A DNA stretch of 24,577 nucleotides from SHLQ01 sp964562985 (lineage in GTDB: Bacteria > Actinomycetota > Acidimicrobiia > Acidimicrobiales > SHLQ01), in the NCBI GenBank assembly GCA_964562985.1, contig CAZLWE010000052.1, positions 1 to 24,577 of the forward strand, read 5' to 3'. The notes under the pieces are model-generated. The model was not told the DNA's origin and did not search any database. It worked only from the letters and a program-made list of their open reading frames with translations. The position numbers and the translations under genes are program-made. Positions 15,753 through 23,356 of this stretch are shown here, piece after piece (within the stretch, counting starts at the first letter, position 1; the number at the start of each line of letters is the position of its first letter).

Positions 15753-15762
15753 TTGTGCGGGA

Positions 15763-16248
15763 CTAGGCGGGCTCGATTACCAGCGACGCCAAGACCTCGT
15801 TCACGAGCGGGACGAGCACGTTGCGCTGCCGATGCGATCCGAGGACTACGTATAGGCAGAATGCACGGCCGTTCACGTTAAAGAAGATTTGGCGGCCTGA
15901 TTGGCCCTGTAACGTGCGCTGCATCTGCTGGGGGTGGAACTTTTCGGGAGTGAGCTGAGGTACGCCTGAGCGGGCGAACAGCGGCGTATCGACACTCTCG
16001 GGCCCGTGCTCGAGCAGCATCACCATCAGCGCGCCCGAATTCATCAATTCCACGGCGCCAGAGCCGAAATCGCCGCGTTCTGCCGGCAGGGCAAAGTTTG
16101 CGAGATGAATGACGTTTCGCTCCACTCCGACATCGCCAGACGGGCCACCGAGGCTTCGGCCGTCGAACTCGGGAGTGCGATTGAAGATCTCGCCTTCCCA
16201 ACCGGTCGGAAGGCCGACGGTGACACCACCAGAACTGAGGTTATTCAT
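15763..16248 (-). CDS. Conserved-looking hypothetical protein, 161 residues
   Basis: The ATG at 16248 is the only start in frame between the upstream gene and the conserved-looking part, so the much longer open frame on this strand is mostly a shadow of the neighbour. The protein begins MNNLSSGGVTVGLPTGWEG and has no signal peptide or membrane segment. FNVNGRAFCLYVVLGSH and the C-terminal VNEVLASLVIEPA suggest a compact beta-sheet fold like small PsbP- or Mog1-type domains, but I do not recognise the family. TAGACT lies 8 nt before the ATG, so a leaderless transcript is possible. It follows the Mau-like operon by 68 nt. Confidence 0.6.
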   Translation of the reverse strand: MNNLSSGGVTVGLPTGWEGEIFNRTPEFDGRSLGGPSGDVGVERNVIHLANFALPAERGDFGSGAVELMNSGALMVMLLEHGPESVDTPLFARSGVPQLTPEKFHPQQMQRTLQGQSGRQIFFNVNGRAFCLYVVLGSHRQRNVLVPLVNEVLASLVIEPA

Positions 16249-16316
16249 CGCCGATGAGTCTAAACCGAGCGTCTCCCGAACCCATGGACTCGACCCGGTT
16301 CCCCGGCCCGCGGTGC

Positions 16317-17003
16317 TTAGGCCACTCCAGCGAGGCCGAGGACACCGACGGCGGTGGCGAGTGCGAGCGAAGCGACGGCGCCCCGACGCGAGTGGGCCCG
16401 GAATCGGTCGAGCTTTTCGTGAAAGCTGCGCAAACGCTCTGGCGAATCCACCGATATTGCGGCCAACACGGTCGCGCCGCGCACGAAACCGAACAACAAG
16501 CCGATCACCGACGTCGCCACGATGTCGCCCAGGACGATCATCGTGAGCACCAGCAGATGGATGAGCGTCGTGGTGATGATCGTCGAGATCCCAAAGCCCA
16601 ACTCTGCGCCGAATCCGCCGCCATAGACCCAACCTCGGTACTGCTGTATCCAGTTCTCGTTCACTTGGCGGGTGCGGGTAGGGAGCAGCCGTTCACGGCT
16701 TGTTGCCTCAAGAACAGTGGCTCCGCCAGCGGCGACTACGACGATGGCAATCCAGACCATGGTCGGAAGGGGTATCACCAAGCGCAGTACCGCGCCGATG
16801 AGCCCGGCGAGCAAACCGAGGGCAACTCCGCCGAGGGCGCTGCCCACGACGTGGGCGAGGGCCGTGCTGGCGAATCGGTTGTTGCGGCTCCGTTCACCGA
16901 ACGGATGGATGCTCGAAAGCATCGACTCGCCTCACGGCGACCACGTCGACCGCAGGGCCCCTGCGACCGCAGCGATGCAGCCGACGATGAAGACCGAGAT
17001 CAC
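16317..17003 (-). CDS. Polytopic membrane protein with in-frame UGA (candidate selenoprotein, Sec24)
   Basis: A 228-residue protein if the TGA at 16932-16934 is read through. It begins at a GTG that overlaps the previous stop as GTGA. Residues 2-17 (ISVFIVGCIAAVAGAL) form a first membrane segment, then RSTWSP-TGA-GESMLSSIHPFGERSR. From memory, related actinobacterial membrane proteins have Cys in this place (WSPCGxSML), so TGA would encode Sec24. Further hydrophobic segments lie near 50-70, 78-95, 130-160 and 205-225. A shorter start at 16922 (ATG, weak GAGG upstream) is possible but would leave a 23-residue orphan ORF and break the 4-nt overlap chain. Its place next to thioredoxin-like and MauE-like proteins suggests a role in periplasmic thiol redox. 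Confidence 0.7.
16889..16905 (-). promoter_or_regulatory. Candidate bacterial SECIS hairpin for Sec24
   Basis: On the minus strand TCCGTTC pairs perfectly over 7 bp with GAACGGA around a GGU loop. The loop starts 33 nt after the UGA. A second hairpin, GATGCT-UUCG-AGCATC, lies between them (16908-16923). The GGU apical loop matches the bacterial SECIS requirement, and the distance is near the long end of what I remember for the consensus. The stem is short, so the call is weaker than for the hairpin at 7633. Confidence 0.55.
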
Positions 17004-17728
17004 GGCGCCGGGGCATCCTCGCCCGGATACAGGGTGGGATCGTCGGGGCTGATGCCGGCGGCTTCGAGTTCGGCGTCGATTCGTCGCTCGTTCGCCGCTT
17101 CGGTATCGGCGTCTGCTCGTGCGAGCAGCGATCCGACCTGTGACCAGGTGGAGGCGGCGCCTTCTCCCTCAACCGAAGAGGTCGCGCCATCGACGAGAAC
17201 GAAGTATGGGGACACAGGCACGCCGTAGTCGTTCCAGGCATCTGAGGACATCACGATCGAGTGGCGCGGCGGAGCGAGGTTCGCGAGCGCCGCTGGACTC
17301 TCCTCGTCGTTGCTGCGGGTCACGATAACCAAACGATCTACGCCGCGGGGGAGCGGAGGATCATTCTTGAACGCGTCCCAGAAGTTTTTACACGTGGCGC
17401 AGCCGCTCGTGAGAAACGCGAGCAACGTCCGTTCGTTCCGGCCCGATAGCCCAACGACGAGCCCACCGCCGCGGGGCGTGCTTCCGGAGATGTCATGCAC
17501 GGTTCCATCGCCGGAACCTTCGATCACTCGTTCCGAAGCATGGGGTACCCGCCGCTCGGGGTTGGGGACCAGCGTCGAGGCTCCCGAGGTGTTTGGGCCA
17601 TCATGACCGAAGGTGATACCCAGTTCGTTGAATGCTCGCAGCATTTCGCCGTGGCTGCGCAACAGCCCCAATACGAGCACGGTCAAGACGGCCACCACGA
17701 CCGTCAGGGCGCCGACGAGCCAGATCAT
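17000..17728 (-). CDS. Membrane-anchored thioredoxin-like protein (MauD/TlpA type)
   Basis: A 242-residue protein with one N-terminal membrane segment (about residues 3-22, LVGALTVVVAVLTVLVLG) and an extracytoplasmic thioredoxin fold. FLTSGCATCKNFWDAF carries the redox C-A-T-C pair, and the later VPVSPYFVLVDG holds the cis-Pro position of the fold. MauD-like proteins help form disulfides in the Cys-rich amine dehydrogenase small subunit. The ATG at 17728 is chosen because it gives an ATGA overlap with the upstream Cys-rich gene; an ATG eight codons earlier is also possible. Its likely client is that Cys-rich protein. Confidence 0.8.
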   Translation of the reverse strand: MIWLVGALTVVVAVLTVLVLGLLRSHGEMLRAFNELGITFGHDGPNTSGASTLVPNPERRVPHASERVIEGSGDGTVHDISGSTPRGGGLVVGLSGRNERTLLAFLTSGCATCKNFWDAFKNDPPLPRGVDRLVIVTRSNDEESPAALANLAPPRHSIVMSSDAWNDYGVPVSPYFVLVDGATSSVEGEGAASTWSQVGSLLARADADTEAANERRIDAELEAAGISPDDPTLYPGEDAPAP

Positions 17729-19083
17729 CGAGGCAGCTGTCCCGGGGTCCATTCGCCAGCCTGCCAGGTGAGCGGGATTGCACCCTCTCCCGGGCCGAAG
17801 GTGAGCTTCTGATCGGTTGGCCCCTGGAGGCGCCAGCGGCCGTCATTACGGACAAATCCCGGGCGCGATCGCCCGTCGAGTTCCCAGTCGCCGACCACGT
17901 ACTGCGGGGTGAATGTGCCGAAGTGCTGTTTGAGTCGAGGGAAGCCGCCATCGGCGGTGTGACGCAAACGCCATTCCGTAGTCGGTGCTTCGTCGGGGCG
18001 AGCGTTCTCACGAACCACCCCCACTCCGGTGGAGCCGTTACCGTTCCAGTCGCCAGTGATTGGAATGTCCGTCTTTTTGCCGTACCGGAACCGCCGCTCA
18101 GGTGCTCCAGCTGTCGGCGTTTCACGCAGCTCCCAAATGAACCGGTCCGCCTTGCGCACGCCAATGCCAAAGACGCCGTTACCGTTCCAGTCGCCGACCA
18201 CCGGGATATCACCGGGTTCGCCAAACTCGAACTCGATGTCGGGAGGCCCCGCGGAATTGTCGTTCCGCAACAACCAGAGGTTGCCTCGGCGAACGACTCC
18301 GACGGTCCACGTGCCATCGCCGTTCCAGTCGCCCATGATGGGCACATCGCCAGCGACGCCGAAGTCGAAGCTGATCGTTTCAACCTCCCCCTCGTCGCCC
18401 CTCGAGTAGGCAAGCGTCCATCGGCCGTCCTGGAAGTAGGCGGGAAGTGCACCGCGTGTCGGGGTGGGCCGTTCTAGGCAAGGGCGATGGTGGAAGCGGG
18501 TGTTGTTGTCTGTCGCGGAGGCGGTGGTGCAGGTGGGGTCGAACCGCCACGGCGGGGTGCAGGTGACCACGCGGCACACAATCGGGCCGAGGCAGGAAAT
18601 CGATTGCGCGCATTGGCCGTAGCGGAACGCTGTGCAACAGGCCTTGCGGTTGCCGCAGTCGCCTTCGGCGCAACTGCAGTCGCACATGTCGGTAGCGCGG
18701 GTGACACCGCTCGTACCGCACGGGCCTGAAGGTACCGCGTTGCAGTCCAGGTAGTAGCGAGGTCCAGGGACGCCGCTCGCGGTGCAAAAGGACGAGCCGT
18801 CGACCTTCCACCAACCGGCCGGGACCGTGTCGGTCGGACAGGTATTTTCGCCGGTCAGCGTGCAGCAGAACTCGGTGTAGCCGTCACAACAGGTCGACCC
18901 GCAGTCGCAGTCTTGGTTGTTGCAGCGACAGATCGCGGCGTACGCCGTGCCCGGCCGCAACGTGTAGGCGACAGGAGCCGTGGCGAGGGCCGTGCCGGTG
19001 AGCGCCGACTTGGTGATGAACCCTCGCCGAGAAGTTCGATTGGCGATGGCTGTCCCAGCGCGGTCGATCAGACGGACACTCAT
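17725..19083 (-). CDS. Tat-exported Cys-rich MauA-like protein fused to GDWNGDG repeats
   Basis: A 452-residue protein. A twin-arginine signal lies at the N-terminus (TSRRGFITKSALTGTALA). A Cys-rich domain follows (about 50-220: CRCNNQDCDCGSTCCDGYTE, GWWKVDGSSFC, CDCSCAEGDCGNRKACC, FRYGQC). Its spacing recalls the light chain of methylamine dehydrogenase, which is also Tat-exported, but I see no clear second Trp for the tryptophan tryptophylquinone cofactor. The C-terminal half has FG-GAP/VCBS-like repeats (GDWNGDGTW, GDWNGNGVF, GDWNGNGST, GDWELDGRS). The start is the ATG at 19083, with GGGAG upstream and an ATGA overlap with the MauE-like gene. It is probably folded by the neighbouring redox proteins; its function is unknown. 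Confidence 0.72.
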   Translation of the reverse strand: MSVRLIDRAGTAIANRTSRRGFITKSALTGTALATAPVAYTLRPGTAYAAICRCNNQDCDCGSTCCDGYTEFCCTLTGENTCPTDTVPAGWWKVDGSSFCTASGVPGPRYYLDCNAVPSGPCGTSGVTRATDMCDCSCAEGDCGNRKACCTAFRYGQCAQSISCLGPIVCRVVTCTPPWRFDPTCTTASATDNNTRFHHRPCLERPTPTRGALPAYFQDGRWTLAYSRGDEGEVETISFDFGVAGDVPIMGDWNGDGTWTVGVVRRGNLWLLRNDNSAGPPDIEFEFGEPGDIPVVGDWNGNGVFGIGVRKADRFIWELRETPTAGAPERRFRYGKKTDIPITGDWNGNGSTGVGVVRENARPDEAPTTEWRLRHTADGGFPRLKQHFGTFTPQYVVGDWELDGRSRPGFVRNDGRWRLQGPTDQKLTFGPGEGAIPLTWQAGEWTPGQLPR

Positions 19084-19658
19084 GAATTGCTCCCTGGATG
19101 TGTTGCGGTACTCCGCAGAGCGAATGTGGGGGTTGGTGCAGGCGCAGTACCGCGCACCAGAGCGAGGTTCCGTGGAACGATCGTGAGTGCAGCGATGCAC
19201 AATGCGACAGCCATCACGGTGAGGATCGTAGCCAGCACACCCTCGATAAGGGAACCGTCGAAGTCAGTCAGCGACACCGGGCTCGTCACCGACACTGCGG
19301 CGATCGCTGCCGCCGCAGCATTGAAGGCCGCGTGACCTGGCGTCGGTGGGGTGTCCTCGTGGCCGAAACACCCGCAGCTGATATCGGCTTGGTTGCCGCT
19401 CAACGCCCACAAGATGAACAAGGCGAATCCGGCGTAGCTCGCGGCGACCAGTGCCAGCAGCAGGGGAGCGCCGGTAATTGCGGCAGCAATCCCCACAATC
19501 ACCTCGCCGATTCCCATGACGCGCGCCGCGACCAATGGTTTGGGAATGGAAAGCACTTCGAGCGCGGCTGCGGTCGGGGAGGGTGACCGGAACTTGGCAC
19601 CACCTGCGACGACGAGCACTCCAAGCACGACCATTAACGGGCCGGTCAACACGTTCAC
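19080..19658 (-). CDS. MauE/DoxX-like membrane protein
   Basis: A 192-residue protein with a GTG start at 19658 and four or more membrane segments (about 5-20, 48-65, 66-88, 110-130, 137-160). After the third segment comes NQADISCGCFGHED; the S-C-G-C-F-G motif is typical of MauE-type proteins, which serve thiol-disulfide exchange for amine dehydrogenase maturation. It is the first gene of the minus-strand operon and ends in an ATGA overlap with the Cys-rich gene. TACGAT lies 8 nt before the GTG, consistent with leaderless transcription. Confidence 0.75.
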   Translation of the reverse strand: MNVLTGPLMVVLGVLVVAGGAKFRSPSPTAAALEVLSIPKPLVAARVMGIGEVIVGIAAAITGAPLLLALVAASYAGFALFILWALSGNQADISCGCFGHEDTPPTPGHAAFNAAAAAIAAVSVTSPVSLTDFDGSLIEGVLATILTVMAVALCIAALTIVPRNLALVRGTAPAPTPTFALRSTATHPGSNS

Positions 19659-19666
19659 GTAGAGGC

Positions 19667-19741
19667 ATCGTAGTCCTACTCGACCGGCGAATGGTGAAGC
19701 GGGAGAGAGAACCGTAGATGGTCAAGGCGCGGCACTACGCT
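19667..19741. promoter_or_regulatory. Divergent leaderless promoters between the Mau-like operon and lpdA
   Basis: On the minus strand TACGAT (19672-19667) lies 8 nt before the GTG at 19658. On the plus strand TACGCT (19736-19741) lies 7 nt before the ATG at 19749. Neither gene has a Shine-Dalgarno sequence. The two boxes are about 65 bp apart, so the genes may share control. Confidence 0.5.
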
Positions 19742-19748
19742 TGCCGCC

Positions 19749-21107
19749 ATGGCTTTCCAACTTGTGGTTATTGGCGGTGGACCCGCCGGGGTGTCCGCGG
19801 CAACGCACGCAGCGCGATTGGGTGCAGAGGTCGCCCTGATCGAGCGTGACGTAATCGGCGGAGCGGCCCACCTTTGGGATTGCATCCCGTCTAAGGCGAT
19901 GATCGCGACCGGTGGAGCACTGTCGTTCCTGGGTCGCAGCGAAGGCATGGGCCTCGAAACCGTCAATCCCCATATCGACAGGGAGAACCTCGCCGAACGC
20001 CTGTCCAGCATCATGGGCCACCTTGAGCAGTCCAACAACGACCTGCTTTCGAGTCAGAACGTGCGAATTATTCAGGGGACCGGCACGTTGACGGGCTCCC
20101 ACACCGTCGAAGCGACCCTCGCCGATGGCACCACCGAAGAGTTGCATGCCGATGCGATTCTGTTGTCGACCGGTTCGCGCCCGCGGATCCCCGATTGGTG
20201 TGCCCCGGATGGCGAACGAATTCTCACCACTCGCGACGCGTATCCGCCGCCCGAGATCCCCGATCACCTCACCGTGGTCGGGTCGGGCGTAACCGGTGTG
20301 GAGTTCGTCCACATGTTCGCCTCGCTCGGCTCGGAGGTAACCCTGATCGTCAGCCGCCAACACGTGCTTCCGGACAAAGACCCCGAGGTTGCCTACGAAC
20401 TGGAACAAGACTTCATCCGGCGTGGCGTGAACCTGCTCAAGGGTGCGCGCAGCACCAGTATCGAGCGCGAAGGCGATGGCGTCGTGGTGAAGTGCAACGA
20501 CGGACGCACCGTCACGAGCAGCCATGCGTTGCTCGCAATCGGCTCGATTCCCAATTCAGACTCCTTGGGCCTTGAAGCCGCAGGGGTCGAATCCGAATGG
20601 GGCTACATCCCGATCAACGAGAACGCGCAGTCGAACGTGCCCCACATCTACGCGGCTGGAGATCTATCCGGCAAGTTGCCGCTCTCATCGGTCGCCACCA
20701 TGCAAGGTCGCAAGATCGCTGAACACGTGATGGGGGTTGGTGAGCACCAACGCCACATCGACTACACCAAGGCGGCCTCGGCAATCTTCACCGAGCCAGA
20801 GATCGCCGACGTTGGCGTGTCCCAGGCAGACGCCTTCGCACATGGACGCAAGGTTCGCGTGACCAAGGTGCCGTTCTCCGCCTCGGCAAAGGCACTCATT
20901 AACGACGACTCTCGCGGTTTCGTAAAGCTGATCTCGGACCCCGCGACCGGCGTCGTCCTCGGAGGGTCGATCGTTGGACGCCATGCCGCGGAACTCATCT
21001 CGATCGTCGCATTGTGCGTCCAGAACCAGTTGACCGTGCGCGACCTCGCCGAGACCCTATTTGTGCATCCAACCCTCAGCGAAAGCCTGGCAGAGGCGGC
21101 CGAATAG
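19749..21107 (+). CDS. lpdA: LpdA-like NAD(P)H quinone reductase (disulfide oxidoreductase fold)
   Basis: A 452-residue flavoprotein of the class I pyridine-nucleotide disulfide oxidoreductase fold. The FAD site VVIGGGPAGVSAATHAARLG is at the N-terminus, the NAD site VVGSGVTGVEFVHMFASLG is in the middle, and HIYAAGDLSGK is the second FAD motif. The redox motif is GGAAHLWDCIPSK where dihydrolipoamide dehydrogenase has GGTCxxxGCIPSK. The first Cys is therefore lost and disulfide chemistry is unlikely. This matches mycobacterial LpdA, an FAD quinone reductase. HPTLSE near the C-terminus keeps the family His-Glu pair. A leaderless promoter box, TACGCT, precedes the start. Confidence 0.8.
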   Translation: MAFQLVVIGGGPAGVSAATHAARLGAEVALIERDVIGGAAHLWDCIPSKAMIATGGALSFLGRSEGMGLETVNPHIDRENLAERLSSIMGHLEQSNNDLLSSQNVRIIQGTGTLTGSHTVEATLADGTTEELHADAILLSTGSRPRIPDWCAPDGERILTTRDAYPPPEIPDHLTVVGSGVTGVEFVHMFASLGSEVTLIVSRQHVLPDKDPEVAYELEQDFIRRGVNLLKGARSTSIEREGDGVVVKCNDGRTVTSSHALLAIGSIPNSDSLGLEAAGVESEWGYIPINENAQSNVPHIYAAGDLSGKLPLSSVATMQGRKIAEHVMGVGEHQRHIDYTKAASAIFTEPEIADVGVSQADAFAHGRKVRVTKVPFSASAKALINDDSRGFVKLISDPATGVVLGGSIVGRHAAELISIVALCVQNQLTVRDLAETLFVHPTLSESLAEAAE

Positions 21108-21551
21108 GCGCTGTATTCCCGGGCTTCGCCCTCCAGCAGTCGCAATCCGAGCCCCGGGGGCTCTCGATGCTGCCGTTCGTTCCTCACTAGGACTGCTGGC
21201 CGGAGGCCGTGCCCGTTCGCACCGGCTGCGCAGCTGCGAACTATGCCGCTTTCCCGGCTTCGCCTCCAGCGGTCGCAATCCGTCGCTGCCCCGTAGAGAC
21301 CCAAGATCCGCAGAGCACACCGAGCGAAGCGAATGTGCGATTGCGGCGAGTGAAGCTCTGCAGCTCGAAGGGGCAGAATCGCGACGGAGTCGCTGCCCCG
21401 TAGAGATCAGAGCTGGCGCCTAAGGGACCAGACGCCGCAGGAGCGAAGCGACGAGGACGCTCCGTGCAACGGCCCCCGGAGGGAAGAAGACTGACTCTGC
21501 AGTCCGTGGCGCCAAAATCGCGGCGGAGCCGCTGGCGCCTAAGGGACCAGA
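21108..21551. repeat. Convergent intergenic region built of duplicated hairpin units
   Basis: Two diverged units share gagcgaagcga, ctctgcag, a composite hairpin, and a 21-bp direct repeat (21412-21432 and 21531-21551). Another 18-bp repeat, gtcgctgccccgtagaga, lies at 21282-21299 and 21389-21406. The hairpins at 21370-21399 and 21508-21539 share one plan: an outer stem of 6-7 bp, a 5-nt bulge NAATC, an inner 5-bp stem GCGNC/GNCGC, and a GGA loop. Their stem sequences differ, with pairing kept. The second repeat overlaps the last codons of the carboxylase gene. The region may act as a two-way terminator. Confidence 0.6.
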
Positions 21552-23284
21552 GTCACCAATAGGTCGCCGGCGCCGACGGTGTCGCCTTGAGTGACGGCTA
21601 CCTCGGTGACAGTTCCGTCGATGTCGGCGTTGATGGCGTTTTCCATCTTCATCGCTTCGAGGGTGACTACGGCGTCGCCGGCGGAGACGGTGTCTCCGAC
21701 CTCGACGTTTATGCCAACGATGGTGCCTTGCATCGGAGCCGTGATCGAGCCGTCTCCGCCACCGACAGCGGCGGCCTGTGCTTTGGGTGCACGCTTGGCC
21801 CGGCTTGGAGCGGCGGCGCCGACGGTTTCGGGGACCCAAAGGGTCACGTCGTATTTGCGGCCGTTGACCTCGACAGGGACGCTCTTCTTGGTGAGTGGTT
21901 CGTCGCCATCGGCGACGCCCCCTCCAGTCGATTTGACACCGGTGAGGTCGAGGCCATTCTCGACCCAATTGGTCGAGTGGGTGTTGTTCTGGAACTCGTC
22001 GGCTTTCAAGATCGCAATGTCGGCGGGGATGGTGGTCGCGACGCCTTCGATCTTGAGTTCGTCGAGGGCACGCAAGGCGCGGCGAATCGCGGTGTCGCGA
22101 TCGCGGCCCCATACACACAACTTGCCGACGAGGTTGTCGTAGTACTGGCTGATCTCGTCACCGGACTCGTATCCGGTATCAAACCGGGTGCCGAAGCCGT
22201 CCGGGACCGCCAATGAAGTGATCGGTCCAGGTGATGGAAGAAAGGCTCCTTCGGCAGGGTCCTCTGCGTTGATGCGAATCTCGATCGCGTGCCCGGTGAT
22301 CGAGACATCATCTTGGGTGAATGAGAGCGCTTCGCCCGCCGCTACCCGCAGCTGTTGTTCGACGAGATCGACGCCGGTCACTAGTTCAGTTACCGGGTGC
22401 TCTACCTGAAGGCGGGTGTTCATCTCGAGGTAGTAGAACGAGCCATCCTCGTACAGGAACTCGACGGTTCCGGCGTTGGTGTAGTCGCAACCGACGGCGA
22501 CGTCGATGGCTGCCTGGCACATGTCGTCGAGGATCTTCTGGTCGATTCCCGGTGCGGGTGCTTCCTCGATCAGTTTTTGGTGACGCCGTTGTGCCGAGCA
22601 ATCTCGGGTGCCGAGGGAAATCGTATTGCCGTGGGTATCGGCGATGATCTGCACCTCTACATGGCGAGGGTTGGAAAGGTAGCGCTCCATGTAAATCTCA
22701 TCGCGGCCGAAATAGGCGAGTGCCTCGCGCTGGGCCGATTCGATCGCGGCCTCAACGGACTCCGCATCGGCGACGACCTTCATGCCGCGACCGCCGCCTC
22801 CATAGGCGGCCTTGATGGCTACGGGATAGCCGTGCTCATCGCCAAAGTCTTTGACCTGCTGTGGGTCGGTGATCAATTCGGTAGTGCCGGGAACGCCGAA
22901 GACACCGACCTTCTCGGCGGCTTCACGAGCCGAGATCTTGTCGCCCATCACTTCGATAGCCGCTGGTGGGGGACCGATGAAGGTCACGCCAAGCTCGGTT
23001 ATCGCTCGGGCGAAATCGGCGTTCTCCGAGAAGAACCCGTAGCCAGGGTGTACGCCCTCTGCGCCACTCTCTTGAATGATCTCGAGCATGCGGTCGGTGT
23101 TGAGATATGACTCGGCCGCTGTTTGGCCACCGAGGGCATAGGCCTCGTCGGCCAGACGTACATGGAGCGAGTCGCGATCGAGTTCGGAGTAGACGGCGAT
23201 CGTCTTCACCCCGAGCTCGCGGCACGCTCGTATAACCCGGACGGCAATTTCGCCCCGATTAGCGATCAAAACGCTGGAGAACAT
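21539..23284 (-). CDS. Acyl-CoA carboxylase alpha chain: biotin carboxylase plus biotin carrier domain
   Basis: A 581-residue protein that carboxylates its own biotin with ATP and bicarbonate and hands the carboxyl to an acyl-CoA carboxyltransferase beta chain, for fatty acid or propionyl-CoA metabolism. The biotin carboxylase domain covers about 1-450: IANRGEIAVRVIRACRELG at the start, the ATP-grasp glycine loop KAAYGGGGRGMKVV, and MNTRLQVEHPVTE. The C-terminal biotinyl domain has EAMKMEN with biotin on Lys546. This fused form is typical of actinomycete AccA/PccA chains. The BirA gene stands divergently 72 bp away. The stop lies inside a repeated hairpin unit. Confidence 0.92.
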   Translation of the reverse strand: MFSSVLIANRGEIAVRVIRACRELGVKTIAVYSELDRDSLHVRLADEAYALGGQTAAESYLNTDRMLEIIQESGAEGVHPGYGFFSENADFARAITELGVTFIGPPPAAIEVMGDKISAREAAEKVGVFGVPGTTELITDPQQVKDFGDEHGYPVAIKAAYGGGGRGMKVVADAESVEAAIESAQREALAYFGRDEIYMERYLSNPRHVEVQIIADTHGNTISLGTRDCSAQRRHQKLIEEAPAPGIDQKILDDMCQAAIDVAVGCDYTNAGTVEFLYEDGSFYYLEMNTRLQVEHPVTELVTGVDLVEQQLRVAAGEALSFTQDDVSITGHAIEIRINAEDPAEGAFLPSPGPITSLAVPDGFGTRFDTGYESGDEISQYYDNLVGKLCVWGRDRDTAIRRALRALDELKIEGVATTIPADIAILKADEFQNNTHSTNWVENGLDLTGVKSTGGGVADGDEPLTKKSVPVEVNGRKYDVTLWVPETVGAAAPSRAKRAPKAQAAAVGGGDGSITAPMQGTIVGINVEVGDTVSAGDAVVTLEAMKMENAINADIDGTVTEVAVTQGDTVGAGDLLVTLVP

Positions 23285-23356
23285 CCCTTGTTAGTAGTCC
23301 AAGACCGAACCCGGGGGAAAGTTGGCTCCATGTGATCCTGGTGACAGAGTGGGCGC

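Noticed and set aside
16249..16632. N-terminal extension of the hypothetical gene at 15763-16248
   Set aside because: The extension is Arg/His-rich shadow sequence of the overlapping membrane-protein gene; the ATG at 16248 is the first start outside that gene.
21108..21538. Possible CRISPR array or small coding genes in the repeat-rich region
   Set aside because: Repeats are few, differ in length and spacing, and are palindromic in composite form; no regular repeat-spacer pattern, cas gene or supported ORF is present.
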